A stretch of 64,000 nt of DNA from Ipomoea triloba. Its lineage: Eukaryota; Streptophyta; Magnoliopsida; Solanales; Convolvulaceae. The notes under the pieces were generated by a model. The model worked only from the letters and a program-made list of their open reading frames with translations. It did not search any database and had not been told where the DNA came from. The stretch covers positions 24,414,506 through 24,478,505 of the forward strand of contig NC_044920.1 in NCBI RefSeq assembly GCF_003576645.1, read 5' to 3'. Shown here piece by piece: positions 43,214 to 54,900 of the stretch. Made by a program: the position numbers and the translations under genes. Each line of letters opens with the position of its first letter. Position 1 is the stretch's first letter.

Positions 43214-43462
43214 TAATTTCTCTAAATTTTTGTTTTTAAGTCCTAGTTGCATGTCAAAAAATGGGAATTAGATAAATTATCTTGTCTATTTTGTACACTT
43301 AAGTTAAAAGGACAATAATATTAGGAGATTTAACTTATATTTCTTAAAATAATCTCTCATTTGTTAGAATGTTGAGTGTCTACCGTGAAGGCCTAAATAG
43401 CTAATAAGTTTGGATTAAAATAAACACTTCAAAAAAAAAAAAACACTTAAGAAATAATTGAG

Positions 43463-43759
43463 GTGAAAATTACATTTTTAGTCCTTCAATTATACACTAG
43501 TATAGACTTAGTCTCTTAGTTATATGTGTAACATTTTTAACCCTTAAGTTATACATGGAGTGACAATTTTGGTCCTTAAATGACCAGACCAACCACTTTA
43601 TTAAATATTAAGTGACAAATTGGTAGTAGAAATTGTTTTCAATGAACTAAAATTGTCATTTTATGCATAATTTTGGAACTAAAAATCATCACGCATATAA
43701 CTTAGTAACTAAATGTATACCATGAGTATAACTAACGACGCAAAAAAAGTAATTTTCTC
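43463..43759. mobile_element. MULE-like MITE with 9-bp target duplication
   Basis: The left end GTGAAAATTAC matches the reverse complement of the right end GTAATTTTCTC. ATAATTGAG flanks both sides (43454-43462 and 43760-43768). The interior is AT-rich and non-coding. Confidence 0.8.
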
Positions 43760-43848
43760 ATAATTGAGTGGAGAAAGTCAATGTACATATAATTATGGGT
43801 GGAAGAAAGCTATATAGGAGGAAACAGGGAAAATTTTTAAAAAATAAA

Positions 43849-44250
43849 GAGTTAATTTCATTTTTGGTCATAGATTTATAGGTGACATTCTACATGTAGT
43901 CATTTTTTATCAAAACATCCACATTTGGTCCTAATATTATTGTGACATGACCATTTTTGGTCCTCCATCAACAAAATTATTGAAATGTCGTTAAATACAA
44001 ATACATTTTGGTCTTCAATTACAGATTTTTTCAAAAAAACAAACATAAAAATATTGCGGGGTCAACTTACTTTGTATAAAAATGATCGAAAAACCATTGT
44101 ATTTAACGACATTTCAAAAATTTTGTTGGCGGGGGACTAAAAATGGTCATGCCTCAATAACACTAGGAGCAAATGTGAATGTTTTGATAAAAAAAAAAGA
44201 CTAAAAGTGGAATGACACATATAAATTTAGGGTCAAAAATAGAATTAACT
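43849..44250. mobile_element. MULE-like foldback MITE with 10-bp target duplication
   Basis: The left end GAGTTAATTTCATTTTTGGTC is complementary to the right end GGGTCAAAAATAGAATTAACT. Longer inner arms also pair (GAAATGTCGTTAAATACAA). AAAAAATAAA flanks both sides (43839-43848 and 44251-44260), although this duplication is low complexity. Terminal sequence resembles the element at 50373. Confidence 0.75.
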
Positions 44251-44483
44251 AAAAAATAAATATACATGGATGGCGTCGTATTTGGTGAAAAGACAAAAAA
44301 GTGCGCGGTAGTTTTTTTTTTTTTTTTTTTGCAAACGAAAAGTGCGCGGTAGTTAATACCAAAAAGTGCGCGGTAGTTAACTGAGCAGTGACTGATGATA
44401 GCAGTCGACAGTAAAGACTTTACCGAGCGATCGTAGACCGGAAAAGACTCTGAATTCAAGGTCAACGGCGGAGGAGGGCGAAC

Positions 44484-46640
44484 ATGGGAGGAGGAGAGGA
44501 CCCGCAGAAGCTGAAGACGATAGCGGCGGCGGCGTACGACTACGAGAACGATCCGATTAATGGCCTCCCGCTCCGACGTCGTCGATCACTTTTAGCTCGC
44601 AAGTTCTACCAGCGATACAAATGTCCGTGCTCTAAACCTAACTTTTTTGCCTGCTATTCTTGCGTGTTCAATTTCTTCAATATTCGTCAGTGATAAATGA
44701 TAATCCTCTTTATGTTTATCTTTCTCTCCGTAATTTGATTGTGAATGAATCATTACTATCAATTTCTATATCCGAGCAATTATCTGTTCACTTACAAATG
44801 GATATTTTCGCTCTTGGAGCAGACCTAGCATGTATATTTGCTGTTCGAAAGCTGCGTTCGTTCAATTACAAAACCATCTGCTCCGCAGACATCATCTTCA
44901 CTTCCAAATAGCCAGTCACCAGCAGCACATACCTCAGGTATTGATCTGGTTTTCAGTTTACTATGATCTATGAGATATTTAAATGGGATTGGGGTCTTTC
45001 TCAGAAGTCAGCAATTCCATTTGTTTTGTTTAGTGATATTACTTTTCATTTTAGAGTCATCTGGATTCTGGAATGACATCTAGGATATCAACAACTCCAG
45101 TTTCAGATCCGACTTCTTTGCGCTGGGATAGGCAAACTGTATAGTTTTCTGTCAGTGCCTGGGTATATATGGCAACTCCTTCCCAGACTAATAAGCATTT
45201 AAAGGATATGTTTTTGAACTGATATTGAATGCAAAGTCAAATCACCTGGAATGCTTGCAGAAGACATTTTGTTTTTTGGATCAAATGAAGGGGTTCAACC
45301 CGAAACCTGTAACCCTATCTGATAGTACTTCTTCTCGGGCTAGGTACACCCAGTCTGTTTTCCCTAAGCACCTGTAAAACACCATCTGGAGGGAGCCCCA
45401 TGTATTTCCTTCCAGTTTTCCCTCTGTTGGACAGCCAACCTTGCCACTCAGTCTGTAGCACAATTTTGGTCCCTATAAGACATGCTTGACCTTGACATCT
45501 GAATCTTTTCCTGGCCATTTCTTGCTTCCCTCAATGATGTTACGGATCGGCCACGGGGTAATTTTCCCCCCTTGATCCAATTGACAACCTCCATGGAATC
45601 ACTTTGAATCTCAATCTTGTAGCATCCCCTATTCCAAGCCACTCTAATCCCCTCCGCACTGCCCAACATTTGGCCTCTGCTGCATGAAAAGCTTCTTGGT
45701 TGCACATGAAGCCACCATGTCAGTTACCTTGATTATCCTGGATAACTCCCCCACATCCAGAGTTGCCGTTGCTGGCCTTGAAACATCCGTCAATGTTGAG
45801 CACCATCCTGTCGTCGCATGGCCTATCCCACCTAACTGCCCAGACTTTAGTGCTATCCCGTTGTCTCCTGCTGCCATCATGGTCATTGAAAGCCTTCAAT
45901 GTCTCGTCTTTAGTGTCCAGGATTTTTTTTGCCTTCCATCTCAGATTAGCTTCAGCACCGTTGAACACTACCAGTGCCAAAGCCACCACAGGGTCACTGC
46001 AAAGTGCAAACACATTAGGCCAGTCCTCCCCAAATCTGGTGTGCAATCTGTTGCTCAGGTTCCTGTTTAGCCAATTGGTGAAGTCCCTATCATTCCAACG
46101 CCTGGCAGGAGTGTTCTCCAAACCACCTCAGCCCTGTTGCATTTGCAGAAAAGGTGATCCAAGAAAACGTTTTATTAGTTAGGGTAAAGTGCATATTAGG
46201 CCAAAGCTCTAAAGGGCTGGTACTTGCAGGTCAAGCCCTGTTTACTACTTTGCTTTAGTTGTCCATCTTCTGGTCTTTATTTGATGAAAAATGCCTATCA
46301 ACTGCTAGAAATCACATTTCATACTGGTTTTATGTACTGGCATTGTGACCAGTTTAAAAAATACAATCTTTAGTGCATACCACCAGTAATACTATAAGGA
46401 GACAGGCAACCACCATTTATTAACCTTCTTTTCCATCTGGTTCTCATTTCAGTTATTAATTGTGATTTAATCAGTGGGTCTGCCTCTTATTACTAAAAAT
46501 CAACCATGGAAGTGTGTTAGAAGTTTTGAACTTATGGATCAAGCTTTATATTCTGATTGTGGGTTCTTCTGAAATTGTTTGAATTTGATATCTTGAAAAT
46601 GAGATACAGATACTGCATATAAATTTGCCCATTCCAATGT
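44484..46640 (+). pseudogene. TMEM33/Pom33-family pseudogene, copy A (exons 1-3 only)
   Basis: The start MGGGEDPQKLK-IAAAAYDYENDP is shared with the intact copy at 51912. Exon 1 then has internal deletions (WADYWSNILIPPHMASRSDV is missing) that scramble the frame. Part of exon 2 (near 44869-44937) and exon 3 (near 45056-45160) are recognisable, with stops, for example QTV then TAG near 45138. A LINE fragment sits in what was intron 3. Homology ends near 46640 inside that intron, where the second duplication unit begins, so exons 4-9 were never present here. Confidence 0.88.
45270..46165 (-). mobile_element. LINE 3' fragment with RNase H domain inserted in TMEM33 copy A
   Basis: The reverse strand reads DFTNWLNRNLSN, VLNIDGCFKASNGNSGCGGV, HAAEAKCWAVRRGLEW and IEIQSDSMEVVNWIKGG across frameshifts. 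This is a LINE-type RNase H with D, E and D motifs. The equivalent place in copy B (about 54060-54090) lacks it, so it inserted after the duplication. Ends are approximate; a short T-run at 45269-45277 may be the remains of the A tail. Confidence 0.78.
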
Positions 46641-47919
46641 CAATAATGACTATGAGGCCAAAGAGGTCTAGCCAATTGCCTTTTTCACAATTATGAAGGC
46701 TCCTCTCTCGTTCTTAGTCGTGGCACTCGTGGGCCCAACAAGAAGACCTTGACCCTGGGTGGTAGTGTAATTCATAAAGTTTGTTTTAGTTGATTAAGTT
46801 GAGTTGGTTTGACAGGTTAATATGTTACTTTGGTAAATGACTTATTGCATTAGTTTATTAGGATAATAAGTTAAAATTTGAAAAGTTAAGTTTAGTTAGT
46901 TGACTGATCGTAATTATGAAATCATCATTTTTACCTTTGCTGATGCCTAACATTTATATCTCTCTTCTTTTTGTTCTTTTTTTTTTTCTTCTTCTGTTTC
47001 CGTAACAACAACAATAATGTTTTTTAAAAATCTGTTTGATTTCACCCATTCTAATAATTAATAAAAATGAATGAATGAGTGAATACAAATTGTAAAAGTA
47101 ATTTAAGAGTTAATAAATTAGCGGAATATGCTTATGTTCTTATAAGTCATTTTATATACAATCAGTTAAAAGTAAGCAGTTAATTTATAAACACTTTTAC
47201 AACTAACTAATAATATCAGCTAGTAAAACTAGCTAAAGGCAACACCCCCTTATCTCGCATTACAAACTGAAAATGTGTCATGTTTTCCTCATCCACCAAT
47301 TACCTACCTATCATGTCTCAACTATCATGCAACTTAGTTGAAGGGACCATCTTCACCTCTAATCACATCTTTCTACCCTTTCCATTTACTACGTTGTCTC
47401 CTTCGACACTTCAGCATCTCCCTTGAGCAAACTCCCCCATGAAAGCAAGAAATTGATGAAGACAATGGCAATGATTTATCTTCAAGTTCCAAATGCTCCT
47501 ACATGTTTCTTCGTCACCATTGCAGCACTGTTGGGGCATATTTACTTTTGTTCTACTACATTTACTTTCAAATTCTACTCCCAGAGAGGGAGTAGAAGTT
47601 GGGAGTGATGTACTATTTTCCTATCTACTAACATAGTTGGCCGATCTGACAAAGATTACATGGTGTGGAACGGGAACAGAAACACAAACAGAAAAGCGCG
47701 CTTGAAGTCTTAGTGGCGTTTACTTTTTTGACTCTCGCAATAATCGACAAAGATTACGCGGCTAAGGTACAATCATGGTGTGGAAAATAATTTTCAGGAA
47801 ACGTCGAAGCAATTGTTTCTAAAATGCCCTATAAATCTCCGACACGGCAATCCCATCAGCATCAAGAGCAACCGCAACAGTCCTAGATAGTTTTGCCTGA
47901 ATCCTCCGCCACCGCCGCC
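46641..47919. other. Start of duplication unit B and upstream region of GH81 copy B
   Basis: From about 46690 the sequence parallels 39690 onward. The remains of the copy A N-terminus can be followed at 47775-47886, but its frame is closed: the ATG at 47775 soon meets TAA, and the next frame meets TAG at 47884-47886. Confidence 0.7.
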
Positions 47920-49917
47920 ATGTCGCAACCAAGAGACCAGATGCCTTTCCTCTTCCCACACTCCCAGTCCACTGTTCTCCCCGACTCATCCCGTTTCTTT
48001 GCCCCTCGCCTCCTCTCAAACCCTCTGCCCACAAATTCTTTCTTCCAGAACTTCGTTCTTAAAAATGGCGATCAGCCGGAATACATTCACCCCTATCTCA
48101 TCAAATCATCCCAATCATCTCTCACTCTCTGTTACCCGCCTCAGTTGCGCGGCCCCGCTTTCATTTCCCAGACTTTCCATGCTGATCTCACCATTTCCGC
48201 ATTGAACAACCCCAACCCGAATGCGGCTCATGTTGTTTCCTCTTTCAGTGATCTCAGTCTCATTCTGGACCTCCCCTCCAGCAATCTCAGGTTCTTTCTT
48301 GTCAGGGGTAGCCCCTTCTTGACTTGTAACGTTTACACAAGTATCAGTATTTCAATTTCAACTATCCATGCGATTCTTCAATGTTCCTCTAATGATTCTC
48401 GCACGAAATACACCATTAGGCTCAATAATAACCAGACTTGGCTTTTGTACGCCTCTTCCCCCATTAATTTGAGCCATAATCTATCCACCATCACTTCTAC
48501 AACTTTTTGTGGTGTAATTAGGATTGCTCTATTGCCAAACTCTGATCCAAAATGTGAAGCTGTTCTTGATCGGTTTAGTAGCTGTTATCCCACTGCCGGC
48601 CACGCTGACTTCATCAGACCATTTTGTTTGGAGTATAAGTGGGATAAAAACGGCCGGGGAGATCTGCTTATGCTTGCACATCCTCTTCATCTCCGCCTTC
48701 TTTCCAACTGTGATTGCAGAATTACTGTTTTGAAGGAGTTCAAGTATAGCAGCATTGATGGTGATCTTGTAGGTGTTGTTGGAGATTCATGGGTTCTGAA
48801 AACTGACCCCATTTCAGTGACATGGCATTCAGTTAAAGGTTTAAGGCAGGAATCATATGCTGAGATAATTAGTGCATTGCATACAGATGTTCAGAGTTTG
48901 GATGCTGCGAATATAAAGGAAGAGTCGTCATATTTTTATGGTAAGTTGATAGCAAGAGCAGCGAGGCTAGCGTTGGTTGCTGAAGAGGTGCGTCATCTTG
49001 ATGTTATTCCCACGATTCGGAGGTTCTTGAAGGATGCAATTCAGCCCTGGTTGGATGGGACTTTTGCAGCTAATGGTTTCTTGTATGATTCAAAATGGGG
49101 TGGACTTGTGACCAAAAAAGGGTTAACTGATACTGGTGCTGATTTTGGGTTTGGGATCTTTAATGATCACCATTATCACGTTGGCTACTTTGTTTACGCG
49201 ATTGCTGTGCTTTCTAAGATTGATTCTGCATGGGGAAGGAGGTACAGGGGCCAGGCGTACTCTCTTGTGGCAGATTTTATGAACTTAAGCAGGCAAAATA
49301 ATTCAAATTGCCCCCGATTGAGGTGTTTTGACCTGTGGAAACTGCATTCTTGGGCGGGAGGATTGACTGAATTTGCAGACGGGCGAAACCAGGAGAGCAC
49401 GAGTGAGGCAGTAAACGCTTACTATTCTGCAGCTCTGATGGGGTTGGCTTATGGGGACACCCATCTTGTAGACATTGGATCCACCCTTTGTGCACTGGAA
49501 ATTCAATCTGCACAAACCTGGTGGCAAGTGAGAGAGGATGGCAATTTGTATGCTGCAGAGTTCACCAAGGAGAATCGAATGGTTGGTGTTGTGTGGGCTA
49601 ATAAAAGAGACAGAGGCCTCTGGTTTGGTGGTGCTGAAAACAAACATTACAGGCTGGGAATACAACTCTTGCCTATACTGCCAATCAGCGAAGCTCTATT
49701 TTCTGATGTTCAATTTGTGAAACAACTGGTGCGATGGACTCTGCCAGATCTCGCAAGAGAAAGGGAAGGAAAAGGTGAAGGGTGGAAAGGGTTCGTGTAC
49801 GCACTGCAAGGAATTTATGACAAAGCGGGCGCTTTGGAGAAGGTAAGGAGGTTAAATGGGCATGACGACGGAAACTCACTGACAAATCTTCTTTGGTGGA
49901 TTCACAGTAGAGGATGA
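47920..49917 (+). CDS. GH81 endo-beta-1,3-glucanase, copy B, 665 aa, shortened at both ends
   Basis: The frame aligns with copy A from SPPRDQ/SQPRDQ through the whole GH81 domain. The catalytic residues are kept (NDHHYH Asp416; NQESTSEAVN Glu492 and Glu496). The basic and proline-rich N-terminus is lost through a frameshift and stops upstream. At the C-terminus a 2-bp loss in the copy A sequence AGTAGAGAGGATGATG gives WWIHSRG-stop, removing about 20 residues ending CWFHHYCH. I place the start at ATG 47920; the frame reaches further upstream only via a TTG. It may still be an active enzyme, or an early-stage pseudogene. Confidence 0.8.
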   Translation: MSQPRDQMPFLFPHSQSTVLPDSSRFFAPRLLSNPLPTNSFFQNFVLKNGDQPEYIHPYLIKSSQSSLTLCYPPQLRGPAFISQTFHADLTISALNNPNPNAAHVVSSFSDLSLILDLPSSNLRFFLVRGSPFLTCNVYTSISISISTIHAILQCSSNDSRTKYTIRLNNNQTWLLYASSPINLSHNLSTITSTTFCGVIRIALLPNSDPKCEAVLDRFSSCYPTAGHADFIRPFCLEYKWDKNGRGDLLMLAHPLHLRLLSNCDCRITVLKEFKYSSIDGDLVGVVGDSWVLKTDPISVTWHSVKGLRQESYAEIISALHTDVQSLDAANIKEESSYFYGKLIARAARLALVAEEVRHLDVIPTIRRFLKDAIQPWLDGTFAANGFLYDSKWGGLVTKKGLTDTGADFGFGIFNDHHYHVGYFVYAIAVLSKIDSAWGRRYRGQAYSLVADFMNLSRQNNSNCPRLRCFDLWKLHSWAGGLTEFADGRNQESTSEAVNAYYSAALMGLAYGDTHLVDIGSTLCALEIQSAQTWWQVREDGNLYAAEFTKENRMVGVVWANKRDRGLWFGGAENKHYRLGIQLLPILPISEALFSDVQFVKQLVRWTLPDLAREREGKGEGWKGFVYALQGIYDKAGALEKVRRLNGHDDGNSLTNLLWWIHSRG

Positions 49918-50372
49918 TGTTGAGGAATATGATAGAGGTGGTATGTTATGCTGGTTTCATCATTACTGTCATTGAGTTTCTGTGATTAATGTTTAGATGA
50001 TATGTTTAGAAACCAACCTGTTTGGTTATCTGATATCACTTGTTATTGCCCTTTGATTTCCATTGAATTTCTCCATGAATACAGTGTAAGAAATTCTGTA
50101 TGTTCTTACAAAGATTTTGCCCCTAGTATACATGTTCATGGTCAAGACTAGAGATAGATAGAAATCTTGCCAGCAAAGGTTTCTTCTTCTGTGCCCAGTG
50201 CTATAGGTTAACAGAATACTCTCTTGGTTGAGCCCGTCCTACTTTGTGGAGTTTACCTTTTTCGTATTGTTTGTTGGTTATTACATAGGTGAGTGGGTTT
50301 ACTCTGTATGCACTATTGGATAATACTCATGGTAGCTACGAGTTTCCTTCATTATCCGGAAAAAGAAAAAAA
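49918..50372. other. 3' flank of GH81 copy B
   Basis: Parallels 42424-42640 downstream of copy A, including the lost C-terminal codons (now non-coding, 49918-49976). No gene is seen. Confidence 0.6.
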
Positions 50373-50862
50373 GAGTTAATTTCAGCAATGGTCCTCCGAT
50401 TATGTTGATTTTTCAAAATTAGTCCCTGACTTTTAATTTGGACAATTTAGGTCTCTTGACTTTCAAATTCTTTCCAATGTTGGTCCTTCCGTCAAATTTT
50501 GGTTAAGTTGGGGTCAAATGAAGGGGTAAAATTGTCCGTTCACATGTTTAGTGTATTATTACTAGTATTTCTCTTGTCATATACGCTGTATATATGAATA
50601 TAATCTCAGTTGAAGTCATAATCGAAGCCATATAATCTCAGTCAAAATCTCTTCGACTGAAAATATATTCATATATATAACGTATAGGACATGAGAAATA
50701 CGAGTAATAATACACTATATAGGTGAACGGACAATTTTACCCATTTATTTGACCTCTACTTAACCAAAATTTGACGAAAGGACCAACATTGGAAAGAATT
50801 TGAAAGTCAAGGGACCTAAATTGTCCAAATTAAAAGTCGGGAACTAATTTTGATTTTAACTC
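50373..50862. mobile_element. Large foldback MITE (about 220-bp arms) with 9-bp target duplication
   Basis: The arms 50373-50600 and 50640-50862 are inverted copies. For example, ACCAACATTGGAAAGAATTT in the right arm pairs with AAATTCTTTCCAATGTTGGT in the left. AGAAAAAAA flanks both sides (50364-50372 and 50863-50871). The terminal GAGTTAA motif is shared with the element at 43849. It has no coding sequence and fits a Mutator-like MITE. It is absent from unit A at the corresponding site. Confidence 0.85.
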
Positions 50863-50871
50863 AGAAAAAAA

Positions 50872-51911
50872 TGAGGCAGGACTTTCAAAGTAATCCAATC
50901 AAGCTTAATCTGATTTAAGCGCTTATGGAAACTGTCATTTAAGTGTTAAAACCCTTGTGGGAACTCTTATAAAAGTTTGTAAACCAAGACAATACTGATA
51001 TTAATATGTTGCTATTCCGTAAATGTATCTAATACAAGAAGTTCAATCTTACCCCTTACAATCCCTCTAAATCTCTAAGAGCATCCTTATCAATAGAGTT
51101 TTTTCACTGTTTTTTAAGAGTTTTTGTAAGTTGATTAGGAAAAAGAAAACGGGAGGGTTGAAAAAAAATAAAAAACAAATCTGATTTAACAAAAATAAAA
51201 ATAAAAAGAAAACTATTGTCAGGCGCGCTAGTTGCAGCCATGCACGTGTGTCTGCACCTAGCTTCCAATTCCGCATAAAAAGTTATTGTTCCAATATCTC
51301 CATTTTTGCAGGCTTCTTCATTTCTCTCACCTCCAAATAAGCATGCACTGTACTATGAACTCCTAAATAACCGTTGATGTAGATGCTCTAATGTTGAATG
51401 TATACTTCACTTTTACGGCCATCGCAAAAGTCAATATTTGAAGCAATATGAATCCTTTTTTTTTCTTTTTTTTTTTCAAAAAAAAAAATTGTAAAGAGAG
51501 AAAAAAATTAAAAATAAAACCTCTTATTTCATAAAAGAATATGAACAATAGTCCGCATGAGTTTAACTCAATAGTTCAATAAACAATGCTTAAGATAAGA
51601 AATCAAGATTCGAAACTTGACAACGACAATTTACAGTAATTTACCTACCGTACATATTTTGTCCAGTCGGATTACGAAGTCAACCTTTTGGAAAAAAAGA
51701 GGAAAAATAAAATATCTAACGAAACGACGTCGTATTTGGGAAAGAGCAAAAAGTGGGAGGTAGTTAATACGAGTAGTAAAACTGTAACTGAGCAGCGCGA
51801 CTGATAGCTAGCAGTGGACAAGAAGAAAGAATTGTGGTTGGAAGAACCTACTTCTTAGTTGTGGACATCTCCGCCCTCTAGCGAGCGATCGTAGACCGGA
51901 AAAGGGCGAAC
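50872..51911. other. Intergenic region upstream of TMEM33 copy B
   Basis: AT-rich, with short A and T runs and no gene. From about 51720 (ACGACGTCGTATTTGG) it parallels 44270-44483 upstream of the pseudogene, so the promoter region is part of the duplication. Confidence 0.6.
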
Positions 51912-54900
51912 ATGGGAGGAGGAGAGGATCCGCAGAAGCTGAAGAAGATAGCGGCGGCGGCGTACGACTACGAGAACGATCCCAAATGGGCCGATTACTG
52001 GTCCAATATTCTCATCCCTCCACACATGGCCTCCCGCTCCGACGTCGTTGACCACTATAAGCGCAAGTTCTACCAGCGACACATTGTCCGTGCTCTAACC
52101 CCTCTTTTCCCCCATCCCCCTCAATAGTCAATACCGAACTTTTTTTTTACCAGCTGTTATTGCGTAGTGTTCAATTTCTTCAATATTCGTTATTGATAAG
52201 CTTCTTTATGTTTATATTTCTCTCCCTAATTTGATTATGAATGAATTATTACTATCAATTTCTATATCCGAGCAATTTTCTGTTCAATTAGAAATGGGTA
52301 TTTAGTCCGCAGCTCAGTTGGTAGCCAGGACACATAATTGAGTCAGGCAGTCCTAGTGTGGGAGTTACATTCAATGTGGTGTGCTCTTTGTGGGCACCAG
52401 TCCCCCTCACCACGATTTATCCTCCACTTGGTCGAGGTGTGAGGGCGGGCCAGGGCCAGGGCAAGGGAATTTCCCTTTTGTGGGCAATTACAAATGGATA
52501 TTTAGCCAGCAGTTCAGTTGGTTCCTAGATTGTCAGCCATGACACATAATCGAGCCAGGCAGTCCCAGTGTGGGAGTTACATTCAATGTGATAGGCTCCT
52601 TGTGGGCACCAAGCCCCCATAATGAGCTACATAGTCATCCTGATTTATCGTCCACTTGGTCGAGGTGTGGGGGCGGGACACAGGGCAAGGGAATTTCCCT
52701 TTTGTGGGCAATTACAAATGGATATTTATCCCGCAGCTCAGCTGGTTCCTGGATTGTCAGCCATGACACATAATCGAGCCAGGCAGTCCCAGTGTGACAT
52801 TCAATGTGGTGGGCTCCTTGTGGCGCCAGACCCCCCATAATTGGCTACACAGTCACCGTGATTTATCCTCCACTTGGTCGAGGTGTGGGGGCGGGCCAGG
52901 GCAAGGGAATTTCCCTTTTGTGGGCAATTACAAATGGATATTTAGCCCGCAGCTCAGCTGGTTCCTGGATTGTCAGCCATGACACATAATCGAGCCAGCC
53001 AGTCCCAGTGTGACATTCAATGTGGTGGGCTCCTCGTGGGAACCAGGCTCCCATAATCGGCTACATAGTCACCATGATATATCCTCCACTTGGTTGAGGT
53101 GTGGGGGCTGGGCCGGGCTAGGGAATTTCCCCTTTTGTGGGCAATTACAAATGCATATTTTCACTCTTGGAGCAGACCTAGCATGCATATTTGCTGTTCG
53201 AAAGCTGCGTTCTATTATTCTAAGCTTTCCTTTGGTATTTCAATCTATCCTGGGAAGTGGGAGCTGGGAAAAGAGGGGGAGAGAGGATAGGAGCTTTGCA
53301 TTCACTGATGTCTGACCAATTACCAGCACCCGGAACCATTCTTATCTAAAATGACCACTTTTTTTTTGTGGAGGCTGAAAGTTTTGAAAGAAAAAGAAAC
53401 AATGATCAGTCAATGACTTCTTTGCAGCATTTTCTGTTTTCCTTGCATTCATTTTTTGAGTGGAGCTACATATAACATAATCTTAGGGTGTTTGCTTAGT
53501 TACCTTTAGCAGCTTGACTCCCAGCATATATTAGTAGTGATTGGTGGAACAGGTTTTGGACTCGTGCTAAGTAGTTGGAGTGATACATTGGCTGCCTCCA
53601 ATGTATCAACTGGGAGGGATGGCTCTGTAGTTTAATTGGTTTTGTTGGGTTTTGTAGGATCCAGATCTGGTGGTTGAGCCAATGGCACCCAGCAGCTCTT
53701 CTCAGCAAGCAAAACCATCTGCTCCACAGACATCATCTTCATCAACTTCAAATGGCCAGTCACGAGCACATACCTCAGGTATTAATCTGGTTTTCAGTTA
53801 ACTGTGAAATATTTAAACGAGATTGGGTTCTTTCTCAAAAGTCAGCAATTCCTTCTTCTTCTTTTTTTTTTTCCTTTAGTAATTTTACTTTTCATTTTTA
53901 ATCCAACTACTATTCATTTTAGAGTCATCTGGGAGGACATCCAGGACATCAACTGATTCAACAACTCCAGCTTCAAATCCAACTTCTTTGCGCTGGGATA
54001 GGCAAACTGTACAATTTTCTGTCAACGCTTGGGTATGGCAAATCCTTCCCAGACAAATAAGCATTTAAAGGCTATATTTTTGACCAGTTAAAAAAATACA
54101 ATCTTTAGTGCATACCACCCAATAATACTAAGGAGACGGGCAACCACCATTTATTAATCTTCTTTCCATTTGGTACTTATTATGTCTTATTTAATCTGTG
54201 GATCTACCTCTTATTAATAAAAATCAACCATGGAAGTCTTAGAAGTTTTGAACACATGGATCAAGCTTTGTAATTTGTGTTCTGATTTGTGGGTTCTTCT
54301 GAAGTTGTTGGAATTTGATATCTTGAAAATGAGATGCTGATGCTGCATATAAATTTTATTATATGCGTACAATGAGAAAATATGGTTGCCTATACTGCTT
54401 TTATGTTTGTCTCTATACACAAAATTTGAATTCATTTAGCTGGTTGAAAATGAGTCTTATATGCGTACAATGTTCATTTGCCCATTGGTTAACGTCAAAG
54501 TTTTCTTCTCCCTCCCCCCTTTTGCAGGTCTTTGTTATGGCAATACTTGCAATCTTTCCCCTTATTCCTACAAATCTGTCAAACAGGGCATATAGACTTT
54601 CCTTTATCGGAACGACGTGTTCGGCCCTATATTCTTTATATACAGCACATGGGGTAAATTCTAATTTTAATTTTTTACCATTTTAGTTCCTTAACTCAGT
54701 ATGTGTCTAATTCAGAAGAGGCTACTGAATAACTTATTGTTCTCTGCAGAAGCCCAGGGCATGGAATATGCAAGCATTGCAAGTGTGGTTGCAGTCAGTG
54801 ATTGTGGCAAAGGATTTTATCTACTTTATATACTGTCTTACCTTTGTCACTTCACATCTTTACCTCAAATGTGAGTGTCACCGAACTTCTGTTATCTTAT

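Noticed and set aside
45684..46121. Host RNase H-like gene at 45.7-46.1 kb
   Set aside because: The domain is frameshifted, joined to LINE-type sequence and present only in unit A, so it is a retroelement remnant.
47893..47919. Longer N-terminus for GH81 copy B
   Set aside because: The extension starts at TTG rather than ATG and a TAG lies just upstream, so ATG 47920 is the first credible start.
52301..53160. Regular repeat array that could be taken for CRISPR or a coding repeat
   Set aside because: Units exceed 200 bp, have no spacers, lie in an intron of a plant gene and are absent from the paralogue. The short frames within them do not persist across units.
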